Below are positions 11,001 to 22,812 of a DNA stretch of 64,000 bases, in pieces (the stretch's first letter is position 1; every line of letters starts with the position of its first letter). Origin of the DNA: Salarias fasciatus. Its lineage: Eukaryota; Chordata; Actinopteri; Blenniiformes; Blenniidae. Under the pieces are notes generated by a model. The model was not told the origin of the DNA. It did no database searches and saw nothing but the letters and a program-made list of their open reading frames with translations. The position numbers were made by a program, and so were the translations under genes. The stretch spans positions 31,371,294 through 31,435,293 of the forward strand of contig NC_043751.1 of NCBI RefSeq assembly GCF_902148845.1, read 5' to 3'.

Positions 11001-12865
11001 GATCTATATTCCCCTGGTCCCGGTCCAGATTCCCCTGGTCCTGGTCTATATTCTCCTGGTCCTCGTCTGTTACAGTGACCATGCTAATGATCCACAGGAA
11101 TGTCTGAGACATGTAAACTACAGAGTTTTCAAAACGTTGCTGTGTGAACATGAAGACATTCTAGAACCAGACTGAAGCATTTCTACTGAAATGTCATGAA
11201 AACATCAAGCTCCACTGATTTTCAGGAGCGACTCGGTGAGGAAGAGACGGAGGCGCTCACATCCTGCTGGCCGTGTCGTAGAACAGCACCCGCTTGTCCA
11301 GGCCCACGCTCACCACCAGCAGGTCGCTGGTGGGCGAGAAGGCCAGGCTGCAGCTCGGCGCCTTGTGGGAGGACTCGAACGCGTGCAGGGCCTTCTGGGT
11401 GTTGGAGTCCCACAGCACCACCGTGCCGCTCGTGGAGCAGCTGCCCAGCATGGAGCGCTTCACCGCTGAGAAGCGCACGTCCTGGACCGACTGCAACACA
11501 GTGAGCAAGGGTTAACAGGAAGCTGCTTGAACCAGTCCCAACGGAAAGCTTTCAAACTATTCCAAAAAGAAAAGAGAAAATAAAACAAGAATGTGATGAG
11601 GAACATCTAAACATCACTTCGAGTCGCATGTAACATGTCCATTTATTTGTTCCACTGAAGCGGGAAGTGACAGCCTTCGAGTGGAAAATGTGGTGTTTCA
11701 AATGAACTGGTGTCTCTGCTAACTGGTGACCCACCTCCTTCAGCATGCTCGGTGCTGAAATACAACTCATGAAATGTCTGACGTGAATTTCCCTGAATTG
11801 TTGTGAATTGTTTTTAAACATACAGCAGCAACTATGAACGTGTAAGGAAGTCGGTCATCACTTAGCAGGGAAGCCAGTTCATCCATAACACCCCTCCCTA
11901 CACACAACCATTAAAACCTAAATCGATGAAGAGAAAGTGAGTGTGGTGGGGGTCTGGAAGGTCAGGATGGGGGTCCGGAAGGTCAGGGTGGGGGTCTGGA
12001 GGGTAAGGGTGGGGTTTTGGAGGGTAAGGGTGGGGGTCTGGAAGGTCAGGGTGGGGGTCTGGAGGGTAAGGGTGGTGGTCTGGAAGGTCAGGGTGGGGGT
12101 CTGGAGGGTAAGGGTGGGGTTTTAGAGGGTAAGGGTGGGGTCTCACCGTGGTGTCGGCGAGTGCGAGGGGCTTGCTGGACAGGTGGGTGGTCATACTGTG
12201 CAGCACCACGTCGCCCCTCATGGAGCTGGACGCCAGGCAGGAGTCGTTGGCGTTGAAGGTCACACAGGTGACGTCGTCCGTGTGGTCCTGTGGAGCAGTG
12301 GACAGCCCTGTTAGAGCGCTCCGGGGTCAGGCCCTCGGTTGGAGGGGGAGGGGGGTTCTTACCTTGAGGGAGCGCAGCAGCCTTTTGGTCTTCAGGTCCC
12401 AGATGTTGACGCAGTGATCCAGACCGCCGCTGACGACGAACTGGGAGGTGGAGCTCAGACACACACACGTCTGGTGTTTCTGGACGGTCACAGAACGGAG
12501 AGCAGAACACGGAGTCAGGTGGAGCGGAGCGAGTCGCGCCAGCAGCGTGAAGGCGGAGACTCACTCCCTCAGCCAGCTCCACCACAGGGACCGGAGACGA
12601 CTTCAAGCTGGACAGCACCAGCTTGTCTCCGCCGCTGCTCGCCGTCACCAGGTACTGATCTGAAAGGGTCAAGGTGGAACCGGGACCGCCCGACACCCCC
12701 GTCCCCGCCCCCTCCCCGGGTCAGGATACTGTTGGAGCTCCAGCAGGCCCGCGCCACCGGATGGCTGCTGCTGTGAGGGTTGAACTGCTCCAGCTGGGTC
12801 ATGGAAACCGAGTCCCAGACCTTCACCGAGTCTCCGGTCGACACCAGGCGAGTCACCTCCTCCAT
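7951..12865 (-). CDS. nedd1: NEDD1/GCP-WD, gamma-tubulin ring complex recruiting WD40 protein
   Basis: Fourteen coding exons on the minus strand: 12730-12865, 12565-12659, 12363-12479, 12147-12287, 11261-11490, 10225-10423, 9998-10121, 9655-9921, 9497-9586, 9284-9420, 8964-9129, 8405-8543, 8233-8299, 7951-8055; 2013 nt, 670 aa (human 660). Residues 1-306 form the WD40 propeller (for example SSNNQYLVTASSGGDK, GLDKRVLFYD, YDLRNSSTPTKVTLAHKTS). The C-terminus carries the conserved gamma-tubulin-binding helices (FIQNMIHETLEEFRDE, EIHGLLEKYSVNESLVEEI). NEDD1 anchors the gamma-tubulin ring complex to centrosomes and spindles. The middle is disordered and poorly conserved; exon 8-9 and 9-10 boundaries there (a 68-bp intron and a GTCAGA donor) are my best phase-consistent choice. 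GRSSLDMFSPVR and GRGSLDIFSPLR are two copies of one motif. Poly(A) signals at 7817-7826. Confidence 0.95.
8575..8870. repeat. 35-bp minisatellite in a nedd1 intron
   Basis: About eight copies of a 35-bp unit containing GCAGCCAGACCAGGGCCCTG, nearly identical, between coding exons 11 and 12 of nedd1. The long open frames across it are repeat artefacts. Confidence 0.95.
10596..10680 (+). mobile_element. LINE reverse-transcriptase fragment
   Basis: The plus strand reads SGVPQGPPLGP, the non-LTR reverse-transcriptase signature, in an intron of nedd1. No other part of the element can be identified. Confidence 0.4.
10880..11078. repeat. ~21-bp minisatellite in a nedd1 intron
   Basis: Tandem copies of a CCTGGTCCTGATCTATATTC-like unit, diverged at the edges, between exons 5 and 6 of nedd1. 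Confidence 0.85.
11938..12142. repeat. ~22-bp G-rich minisatellite in a nedd1 intron
   Basis: About nine copies of a GTCTGGAGGGTAAGGGTGGG-like unit, G-rich on the plus strand, ending five bases from the nedd1 exon 4 donor on the minus strand. Confidence 0.9.
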
Positions 12866-12872
12866 GGCAACA

Positions 12873-13740
12873 GCTGGAGAGCAAAACAAACGCACCCGAG
12901 GAAGAGTCGGAGAAAAAAGAAAAAAAATTACCGGTAAAATATGAAACATGGAGACCTCTGAGGTCCTCAGGAAGAGGTCTACTCGGGGATCCAGTCCTCC
13001 GTTAAATGGGTGAAAACAATAAAACAATAAAGCTCTGACGCTATTTCAACGCTTTATAATATTGAAGAAGACGGTTTGTAATCAGGTTTAATAACAGTTT
13101 ACTGGGACTGGATGAGCCTTGGAGCAGTTAGTGAATACAGTTCAGAGCTCCATAGTTAACATAAACCAGCTTTAGCTTAGAGCTTCATCAGTTTAAACTA
13201 GTTTTTATCAATAAGCTTTAGTTTAGATCTCCATCACTTAAATCTAGTTTATATCAACCAGCTTCAGTTTAGCGCTCCATCAGTTTAAACTAGTTTTTAT
13301 CAAGAAGCTTTAGTTTGGACCTCCATCAGTTGAATCTAGTCTATATCGACCAGCTTTAGTTTAGAGCTCCACCAGTTTAAACTAGTTAACATCAATCAGC
13401 TGTAGTTCAGTGGAGAGCTCCGTCAGTTTAAACTAGTTTATATCAACCGGCTAACTCGCCGCTAGCTTCAGCTCAGCGTCAATTAATTAGCATGGACAGA
13501 AAGTTTGAAAACAGTGAAAAACGACAGGAACAAGTGGAAAAGTCTCCGGAGGATCAAGTGTTTCCTGGCAGGAGTGTCACACTTACCAACAGTTGCGCTA
13601 CAAAGAGCGAAAAGTGGGAGAAAAACGGTTTGTTTGTGATCCGCCTGCAGGTAATAAGAACCGCCACTACGGAACGCCGCGAGGACAAAAAGGTGAGAGC
13701 CGCTGGAAGAGAAAGAGCGGCGTGACGTCACAGTGCCCCC
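12873..13740 (-). promoter_or_regulatory. nedd1 5' UTR intron, first exon and promoter with a CRE
   Basis: The coding exon begins after an acceptor at 12873/12874. A strong minus-strand GTAAGT donor at 13581-13586 suggests a non-coding first exon ending at 13587. A full palindromic CRE, TGACGTCA, lies at 13723-13730, about 140 bp upstream of that donor. The first-exon start is not determined. Inside the intron, 13100-13450 holds about six copies of a roughly 50-bp repeat with AGTTTAAACTAG and AGCTTTAGTTTAG. Confidence 0.5.
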
Positions 13741-14624
13741 TCCCGGACCCCGGGCGGTACTGCAGGTTGATTCTGGAATTACTGCAGCACTTGATCACGT
13801 TAACTCCAGTTATGGAATAATTTATACAGACAAAACAGTCCGAACTAAGGATAATATCTACTGAGTATTTATAAATCACTGAAGTATTTATGACACGTGG
13901 CACTTCATGAACAAAAATCACCAGAAATCCATCGATTTTTAGTTTTTCAAATGACATTATTTCATGCAAACATTTTTTTCCCCAATATTTGCAAAGCAGG
14001 CATATCAATGACACTACATCATTGGTCTTTTTTTTCGATGTGTAAAACACTCAATAATAAATTAATTTAATAAAATATCATTGCTTCTCTACTTTAATCA
14101 AAGCCTGCTTTATAAATCAATAAAATATTGTAGTATTGAGACTTTTTTGAAGCTTGTTTACTGAATCAATGAGGTATTTCTCCTACGTTTGTCTTTCTTC
14201 ATTTTATTTCCCTCACTTTTCTCTCATCCTTTCAAAACAAAAGTCATGTCTGAAGTATTTCCACCAGGTTTCTGGTCTTCATGTGTGCTTCCCTCATTCT
14301 GCTCCTGAGTGCAGGTCCTTGAACGCATCATCCCACTGTAAGATGAAGGAATCAAATGTAGCGTTGAGGAACAATCGGCTTTATTTGACCTTCCTGACAG
14401 AAAGCAACAGAAGTTTTACAGCCCAACAGTTTTTAAGGTTTTTAAAGTATAAAGTTAGAATTCTTCGAGAAAAACATCTCGTTTGTTTGTGAACTGCCAG
14501 ACCGATCAAGTCTGAGTCGATAAAAACTAAAAAAAATGGGCGTAACCACGACAACCCTCTCTGCCACAGTAACCATGGTAACAGCGTGGCTCCAAAACTG
14601 CAGGAGGCGTCGCCGTGGAAACAT

Positions 14625-15079
14625 CTAGAACAACATGGAGTGGATGGACTTGCGGACGTCGGCCATCTGTTGCTGCTGCTGCAGAAAACAAAAAAGTAAA
14701 CACAACTATTAGAAAAGCAACAAACAGATCAACAAGTAAACACAAACAAAAACAGATCAACATCTATTTTGTGGGCGTGTCCTCAAGTCCACCCTGTAAG
14801 CCCCGCCCCCTGCATGTGAATGGCTCTTTTAAGTGTCAGTAAAGCGCAGGACATTCCCCTTTGCTCTGCTCACAGGTGAACGCGGAGCGGAGCGCCACCT
14901 GCAGGCCGGACTCACCATGTCCATGAGGATCTTCTTCTGCAGCAGGGTCATCTCTTTCTTCAGCTCCTGCTGCGCCCCCTGCAGGAAGGCCTCCTGACTC
15001 TTTTCCAGGTCCTCGATGTCCTGCGGGAGGAGCGGAGAACGCTCACGGCTCCACCCGCGTCGTCTTCGCTGCCTCGTTT

Positions 15080-15126
<47 letters not shown>

Positions 15127-17919
15127 TGACACTGACCTTGACGAAGAGCTCGTACAGCTCCTGCACACTCTTCAGCTTCTGGTCCCGGGCGGCTCGCAGC
15201 TGCTGCAGGACTTTCTGATGCTGCCTGAACAGATTCTGAACACAAACAGGGCCGGTCCAGGCCGAGGGGGTCAGTCTGCCCTCTAGTGGACCAAATGAAC
15301 ATGAGCAGGGGTGTTCAACCTGCGGCTCTAGAGCCACATGTGGCTCTTCAGTCCCTCCGCAGCGGTTCCATGAAGCCTTCACTACGATGTATGAATAAAC
15401 ACTTAACTTATTTTTAAATTATTGTATGATTTGTCGCTCTCTGTTCAAAACAGATTCAAATAAAGGTTCAAGTAAAATTAGGGAAAAAAGCAAAAACCAC
15501 AAGAAATGGGGAAAAATGTAATAGAATGGCTTAAAAAACATGAAATGTTGAGAATTTCTAAAAGAACATAAATATGGTTGGAAAAAAGCCTGTAAAACTG
15601 CTCAAAAGGAGGTAAAAAGGTTAAAACTACTAAAATTTCAAAATTGTCAACAAAAAATGCTTGAACATAGGAACAAAACTGTTAAAATCATGTACAAAAT
15701 AGGTTGAATGTAATAAAATGTTCATTATTCTTAACTCTAACTTCATAAATGCATCATAAGATCTAGTTTTTGTATTCATTCATTCATGAACGTTAATTGA
15801 ATGAAGTTTTTTGTTTGTGCATTAAACTATAAATGAAACTTCCTGAGCTGCATTCTCCTCATTTTAAAGGTTAAATGTTCTTTATGGCTCCAGAACTACT
15901 GCACTTGAGGAAAGTCACTGAAACGACTCTTTTGGTCATAAAGGCTGCAGAACGCTGCTCCAGATGAAAGCTTCGGGAATCAGACTGACGTTGAGGGTCT
16001 CCTCCTGCTCGGCGGCGCGCTGGGCTTCGGTCTCCCACTCCTGCAGAGCCGACGTCACCTTCTGGGAATACTGCTGGGTCATCTTCTTCCTGTACGCACG
16101 GCACACGTCTGCGTGGAAAACACTTCCCCTTCCGTGAGTGTGTGAGCGTGCGGACCCGACCGGACCTGTGTGTGTGCGCGTTGTTCCACAGCTGCTCCAC
16201 CTTCAGCTGGCTCTCCTTCATGGAGGTTTTGGTCAGGAGCTCCAGGCGCTTCTTCTTGGCCTGCATGGCCTTGCTGATGTCGGCTGGAGGCGCAGAGCGT
16301 GAAACGTGAGTCGCCGTTCACACCGCCGTCGTCTCACAACAATCCCGATCGACCGCTTACCTCCAAACCTCTCCAGCATGGAGTGAACCTCGCTCCTGCA
16401 GCAGTGGGCGGAGAGAAACCCAGGACCAGAGGAGACGGAACAATTAATAACACGTGATCAAAACACAGTTTGAGATACTATGTTGGACCACTAGGGGTCA
16501 CTGTCTGACCACAGTGAGCTGCTACAGCGCCACAGAAACACCTGCATTACTGCTGGATGTGACTGACAGAGCAAGAAAATGTATCAATTTAAAGCTAAAA
16601 GATGAGAAAAAACAGAAAACAGAAAGAGTTCAGAGTGAGAGAAAAGCTCGTGAGGGACTGGAGGGAAACAAAACTTTTACTGTGATTAAGAAGAAAAATG
16701 AAAGTGAATCAAAGCTAAAAGGAGAGGAACAAATTCAGAAGCTGCTGGATCAGGATGACCAACACCTGCATCTAAATACGGACAATGCATCTGATATATA
16801 CATTATTTTCTATTTCCAACAGATGCAACTTCAACTGAGATGATTGACAGTCCTGAGAACAAGGTAAATATCGATCAGAATGGTATCAGGATCAGCTGAT
16901 GAGGAAACATTACAACCTGACTGAACCAAACAGTGGCAAACGTCTTGGTTTAGGGTACAGGAACTTTCTTTTTTTAAACTCTTTTCTTCTGTTTTAAAGC
17001 TGAAACGTGGAGCCAGAGCATGAAGGGAATTGTACCCCATGGCCTCTTGCGGGTCAAACTCGGGACTGGTCCTCTTCTTCACTGCTTTTGCTGTGTTTGG
17101 AGTTTCCCCTGTGGACAGTCAAGGCATGGCTGTGAGGCTAATGCTAATGCCATAGCAGCATCACTGATATCTCAGTGAAAATCAATACTTTCTCTGAAAT
17201 GAAAAACTTTTTGACAGTTTGACTGGATTGGAGCCTTTTGTGGGCCACTTTCAGCCCACAGACCTTATGTCTGACATCCCTGCTTTACTCAGATTGTTTG
17301 ATTGTCATTCAGGCAGGTTTCAGTGATAAAAACAATAACAAATTAATGAGTACCTGAGATAAAATCTGATAAAGTAACAGAAAAATCGTGCAGTGCATTA
17401 GAAAAAATACATAAAAACAGAAAATAAATAAGTCAAAACGTGCAGTAAAATAAGCAGTTATGGCAGATGTCCCATGGTAATTTCACATGTCTATTTATGT
17501 TCTAATTTAAAAGCTTCTCTCATCTTGTATGATTTGCATCTTTTCTGTTCAGGGAGCATTTCTTATTCTCTTTCTGTGTAATTTAGATTCAAAATACCAC
17601 AGTCTGATAACCTGGGTTACATAAATCTCACTCTCTAATGGTCATTTCATTTATGTTTAAAAAAAAAAACTTCTAAAAGAACAACCTGAGGCCAGTGGGT
17701 CCTCATCCAAGATGGCGGCTGCAGCTATGCTATCAATTAGCCTTGATCTCCGTTATGACTAAAACAGTGAACTTAAATCTTGAAACTAGTAAACTCACTC
17801 GGTTGGACTTCCTCTTCTGATCCGTTCAGTTCTTTCTTTCCGTTCTCTTCAGTCAATTCAAACTCAGAAGGTTTTTTCTTCATCGGCTTTCTGCCTTTGA
17901 CCATTTTCTGTGCTTCCAT
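14625..17919 (-). CDS. sycp3: Synaptonemal complex protein 3
   Basis: Eight coding exons on the minus strand: 17799-17919, 17036-17108, 16361-16395, 16166-16283, 15990-16089, 15137-15235, 14916-15020, 14625-14678; 705 nt, 234 aa (human 236). The conserved C-terminal Cor1/Xlr coiled coil is complete, ending QQQQMADVRKSIHSMLF as in mammals (SVRKSLQSMLF). SYCP3 builds the axial elements of meiotic chromosomes and oligomerises through this coiled coil; the lysine/arginine-rich N-terminus is the DNA-binding part. Two in-frame ATGs occur at the start (17919 and 17904); the first is annotated. A minus-strand poly(A) signal lies at 14380-14385. The 35-nt exon 3 is the least certain; its acceptor could shift by three bases. 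Confidence 0.95.
15309..15957 (-). mobile_element. Interspersed hAT-like non-autonomous element, copy 1
   Basis: Starts CAGGGGTGTTCAACCTGCGG with the palindrome GAGCCACATGTGGCTC and ends in the reverse of GCAGCCTTTATGACC. The same ~0.5-0.65 kb element recurs at 20436-20955, 30031-30560, 33329-33838 and 34785-36046. Short imperfect inverted ends (CAGGG...CAACCT) suggest hAT, but no clear 8-bp duplication is seen here. Confidence 0.55.
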
Positions 17920-18240
17920 CTCAAGCAGCTGAATTTAGGTTTAGCTGCTAAAGTCACTGCAACAAAATCGACTTAGTGGCTTTAGAATTATGCTAAATCG
18001 ACAGGACTCAGATGTAAATACCTCACAGTTTCTCCTCTCACTATTTTTATTTTCCCGACTGAAGCTAACTGAGCTACCGAGAGTTCTGCCGAGTCCGGTT
18101 CTTCCCGCCACAACTTCACGGCCAAATTCATAAAGTCTAGTACAGCGACGCCATGGCCCGCCTCTCCCCTGCGCTGATTGGCTGTTTCTGACGAGTGGCA
18201 GCCAATCAGAGAAGAAGAAATGTCGGCGACGCCTTTTCCA
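17920..18240 (-). promoter_or_regulatory. sycp3 promoter region with paired CCAAT boxes
   Basis: GATTGGCTG (18175-18183) and AGCCAATCAG (18200-18209) are opposed NF-Y-type CCAAT boxes 250-290 bp upstream of the sycp3 ATG, in a CpG-rich stretch. The role is inferred from motif and position. Confidence 0.4.
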
Positions 18241-18656
18241 TCCTAGGAAATGAAATTCTGGAACATCATGTTAATGTAAATGTGAGTCATCTTGTGTGAA
18301 TTATTTCTCATCATGTATTTTACATTTTAACGGTGTTGAGTCACATGGTGCACTTATCAACAGGAATATGACAAACCGTAATGGTACAATTAAAAAAATA
18401 GCTTTTTTTCCATCATCAAAATGTCAGCCCTACACAAAAATACAGCGTCTTTCAGGTTTTAAACCCTTTAAAAGATCGTCTGATCACACTGCTCTATAAG
18501 ATGGTAATAAATCATAAATATGTAGCAACATATATATTGATCATAAAAATAGTTCCTCAATCTACATTTCAACTCATGTTTGACATATCGAAGACAGATA
18601 AAAGTATCTCCAAATCATCTTGGCATTTGACATAATGAAATCAATGAACCGATAAC

Positions 18657-18866
18657 ATGCACAACGATCAATCCTCTAGTCAGGTGATCTGACCACTAGC
18701 CTGGCTCTCCATCTGGAGCTGGGTCCCCGGGCGCTCTCGGCAGCTCCCACTGATCCTACGGAATGCTTCAGCAGCATTGATGGATGGGTTAAATGCAGAG
18801 AGGAAGTTCATTGTACATTCACTGTGTAATGACAATAAAGTACCTTACCTTACCTACCTTACCTAT
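18657..18866 (+). mobile_element. SINE/LINE-tail-like retroposon
   Basis: A segment ending GTGTAATGACAATAAAGTAC followed by a CTTAC repeat tail, a 3' end seen on many fish retroposons. No A/B box was recognised, so the class is uncertain. It lies between sycp3 and actr6; the rest of 18240-19120 shows nothing recognisable. Confidence 0.45.
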
Positions 18867-19423
18867 CAATATATCAGAAACAATAATTGTGGTATTTAAA
18901 TGAATAAAATTCCCATCAGTGTTCAGTGAGAACAGCTGAAGTGGTTTAAAAGCCTTAAACCTTCAAAATATCAGTGAAGTTTTTTTTTTTAACTCTTTTT
19001 GACATCAACACACACCAAACAGCTAACACAGTCACAACAACCAAAGATCAGAATAAACACCCGACACACAAAAGACGAACCATGACGACTCAAGAAACAG
19101 CAACTCCAAAGCATTTCAATAGTTTTTATTAAAAAGTAAGATACTGTAGGAAGAATATTCAGTAGGAAAAAAAACACCTTAATGAAAAATAGACAAAAAC
19201 TCTTCAGTAGGATGATCGGACAAAAACCAACTAACGCATTCATCCCTCGTGTTTTCACATCAGGCAGAAGGATTTGGAGCAATCAGAGAGGAAATCTGAT
19301 CTTCTGGAACTGAAATAAACACGTTTAATAAATCCTGAAGGGGGAGATCAAGGTCCACTCCCAGATGAAGTGTGTTTGAGTGTGTGTTTGTGTGTGTGGG
19401 CGCACAATCTGATCGGACGGGGC

Positions 19424-19560
19424 TCAAATGTCAAACTTGTCCTCGCAGATGCAGTGTCCGTTCTCCTCGTAGTCATCCCGAGTCACCACCATCTCCTCGT
19501 AGTCCGGGCTGTGAGCCAGCAGCTTCCCTCCTTCCCACGAGTAACACACAGGACTGCAGG

Positions 19561-19594
<34 letters not shown>

Positions 19595-21218
19595 ATGTCA
19601 TTCCCTCAGCATGTGGACGACAGAACGCTGCTGGTGATGAACTCAGGAGATCAAATCCGACTGGAAGTCAATCAACAAACAAAAAGACGTTTCTCACTAC
19701 TGTCAAACAGAATGCCGTTCTGCTGCTTCACTTTGAGACTTTTTGTCTCTCTGCGGTCGTTCTACCTCTCTTTTGATTATTTTGTTTGAGGTCGTTCTAC
19801 GTGTTCTGTTTTGTCTCTTTGATGTTGTTCTACGTCTCTTTGGGAGACATCGGCGCGGGGTCTGTGTCTCCCGGTACATTCAGAGTCTGGTTGTTCCTCA
19901 GTCTGTTTATATTTGTCTTCATGTTGCGTCTCTACTTCTGTTTTCACTGTTCTGTCGTTTCGCATGACGCAGGACTGCGCGGTCGTGTCTCACTTGGACG
20001 GCAGGAGGACGGACACGGGCAGGTGGGCGGGGACGAGCGCCCGGAGCTCCGCCTCCAGACGTTCCCGGAAGCCGGGGAACAGCGCGTTCCCGCCGGTCAG
20101 CACCACGTTCCGGTAGAAGTGAGGCTGCATGTCTGGAAGCAGAGAGGATGGGGTGAGACGGATGGACGGACGGACGGCGTCTGGTCCGGGGGACGGGGAG
20201 GGACGGGGGGGGGGGGGACCTTCGGGCAGGGCCTGCACGGCGTCCACTGCCGCCTCGTGGATCCCCATCTCCTGGATGCCGATGTCGGACGGGTGGAAGA
20301 GCATCTCGGGCACGGCGAAACGCTCGTTGGCGAGCCGCAGGATCTGCTCGCCCGTCTTGTACTTCCCGCTGAACAGCATCTCCTCTCGAGGCTGAAGAGC
20401 AAAGCGGGGGCGAGACGCAGCGTCACTTATCGGCCGCCAAAAGAACCTTTTCTCTGACTTTCCTCTAGTCCAGCAGTTCTGGAGCCGTAAAGAACCTCTA
20501 ATGCAGCTCAGGAAGCTTCAGACTGAAACCAGATCTGATGAAGCATCATGAAGTTTCCCTCCAGTTCAGAACAGAAACATTTTATTACACTGAACCAGTT
20601 TTTGTTCCTGATTTTAACAGTTTTTTTCTCTTTTTGAGCTTTTTTGTTGACAGTTTTGAAATTTTAGTCATTTTTCCTCTTTTTAAACAGTTTTGTTTGC
20701 TTTTTTTCTGCCATATTTCATTTTCTTATGTTAGAAATTTGAAATATTTCAGGATTTTTAAGCTGTTCTTTCACTTTTTCCTCCATTTCTTGTGGTTTTT
20801 GTTATTTTTCCCAGTTTCACTTGAACCTTTTTTGAATCCCCTTTGAACCAAATCATATAATAATTTAAAACTAAGTTAAATGTTTATTAATGTAGCCGCT
20901 ACAGAGGGACTTAAGAGCCACATGTGGCTCCAGAGCCGCAGGTTGAACACCCCTGGTCCAGACTGAGTTCTCGCTGATGTTCTGCCACAGGCGTTCTTTA
21001 TTCCTGCACACATTCTCAACTTCAATCGTACGACAGAATTTAGGACCTGTTCTACGCACAGATTGATAAATGAGGCCTGTTCTGCTCCTCATATCAGTGG
21101 AACAGCTGTGAAGACCAGAGAACGTTCTCTCTCACCTTACAGAAGCCTTTTTTAATGGAGCTGAAATCTGGAAGAACGTAATCCCTCATGACCGTGTTCT
21201 CCTCCCCCTTCAGCCTGG

Positions 21219-21314
<96 letters not shown>

Positions 21315-21637
21315 TCACTGAGCGATCTCCATGTCCTTGTAGAACTGCTGGGACACGTAGCAGACGTCCTCCTTCACCTGGTTGATCACGTGTGTCTCGT
21401 CCATAACGTGCAGCTGTCTGAGACACAGACACACACACACACACACACACGCAGTCCCCCGGGTGAGCCAAGCTGGATGGGCGCCGCCCTGCGGCAGTGG
21501 GACTCGTGCCGGCGCCTCACCGGTACGAGATGATCTCCTTCAGGTGGTTGGTCAGCAGCTTCCCTCCCACGTTGATCCTGCAGCAGGACACACGCACACG
21601 CACACGCACACGCACACGCACACGCACACGCACACGC

Positions 21638-21689
<52 letters not shown>

Positions 21690-21884
21690 GGTGTCAGCGG
21701 CCGGGCTTCGGGGCAGAGCCGCGGATTGAGAACCACCCTGACCTGCGGATGCCCTCGTGCAGCTTCTTGCCCCGGCAGTAGGGGGCGATGTGGGTGAAGG
21801 AGAAGCCGCTGTCCACCACCAGGCAGCACAGCTCGGAGGGGTTGGCGTGGAAGTAGTGGTGAGCGCTGAGGGAGCCGGCTGCAG

Positions 21885-21947
<63 letters not shown>

Positions 21948-22313
21948 CAGGAAACAGTCCAGGGTCAGGGTTCATCAGAACCGCCCCCGCCCCCCCCCCC
22001 GGCGCCAGACTCACCGTTGATCCGGAGAGCAGACTGGAACTGGTACTCCTCGAACAGGATCTCGGTCATGGACTCCTGGATGGAGGAGAAGTTGAAGTAC
22101 GGCTCGGTGACCACGATGCTCGTGTCCGCAAAGTCCACCTGAACCCCGGGAAACAAAACACGGAAAACGGAGGAGGTCAGAGGTCAGAGGGGGACGAAAT
22201 TCAGGCGTGACCGCGACGCACCTTGAACATCTCCTTCCCGAACAGGTGGTCCCACACTTTCCTCTGGACGTCCCAGTTGACCAGGTAGCCCTGCAGAGGG
22301 AGCGGCGGGTTAA

Positions 22314-22346
<33 letters not shown>

Positions 22347-22812
22347 GGGGGGGTGGCGAGCACGGACCAGCCGCTCACTCACCTTCTGGAACGGGAGGAT
22401 GTAGAAGAGCCCGGAGGGATCCTTGATCTCGTCCAGCTGGTTGGCCGTGAAGGTTTTCAGTCTGGACGTCTTGGAGCGGAACTGGCAGTTCGGGATGACG
22501 CTGCGGGAGAAAGAGCTTCATTCCATCATTCTGTCTGCCAAGTGCAAACATCCAGCATCCCTGCAGCTCGGTGTACATCCTCCAGCTTTGATACATTTGT
22601 GGACAGATCCTGGCAAGACTGATGTGACCGCAGTGGAATTGAATAAACACAATAAAATAAGTTGAGAATTAAGCTCACAAATGAAGTAAATGATCCAGTA
22701 TTCGCGCAGCTAAACGCCGCTAGCAGCCGAGCTAACAGTCCCACCTCACTTTCTCCTGGCTGTATCCGATCTTCGCAGTGTACGCGCCGTTATCCAACAC
22801 CAGCGTCGCCAT
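19424..22812 (-). CDS. actr6: Actin-related protein 6 (ARP6), SRCAP/SWR1 complex subunit
   Basis: Eleven coding exons on the minus strand: 22745-22812, 22383-22500, 22222-22290, 22015-22138, 21743-21878, 21521-21577, 21319-21417, 21136-21214, 20220-20391, 19994-20132, 19424-19553; 1191 nt, 396 aa, exactly the human length. Starts MATLVLDNGAYTAKIGYSQE and ends ENGHCICEDKFDI. The actin fold signatures are present (LVVDSGFSFTHIAPYC; VLTGGNALFPGF). ARP6 is a nuclear actin-like subunit of the complex that deposits H2A.Z. Exon 9 ends in an unusual donor, GTCCCCCC, next to a C run, but phase and homology demand it. A minus-strand poly(A) signal is at 19125-19130. Most introns are under 200 bp and loaded with TG repeats near their acceptors. 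Confidence 0.96.
20436..20955 (+). mobile_element. Interspersed hAT-like non-autonomous element, copy 2
   Basis: Same family as 15309-15957 in the opposite orientation; ends GAGCCGCAGGTTGAACACCCCTG. Lies in the actr6 intron between exons 8 and 9. Its left tip appears lost. Confidence 0.55.
21589..21687. repeat. Compound (ACGC)n(AC)n microsatellite in actr6
   Basis: About 50 bp of ACGCAC units followed by about 45 bp of AC, filling most of the 165-bp intron between exons 5 and 6 of actr6. Confidence 0.95.
21891..21943. repeat. (CA)n microsatellite in actr6
   Basis: A pure AC tract within the 136-bp intron between exons 4 and 5. Further AC tracts lie at 21222-21266 and 21275-21311. Confidence 0.95.
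22315..22344. repeat. 30-base G homopolymer inside a 92-bp actr6 intron
   Basis: An unbroken G run on the plus strand (C on the transcribed sense) takes up a third of the intron 22291-22382. Confidence 0.95.
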
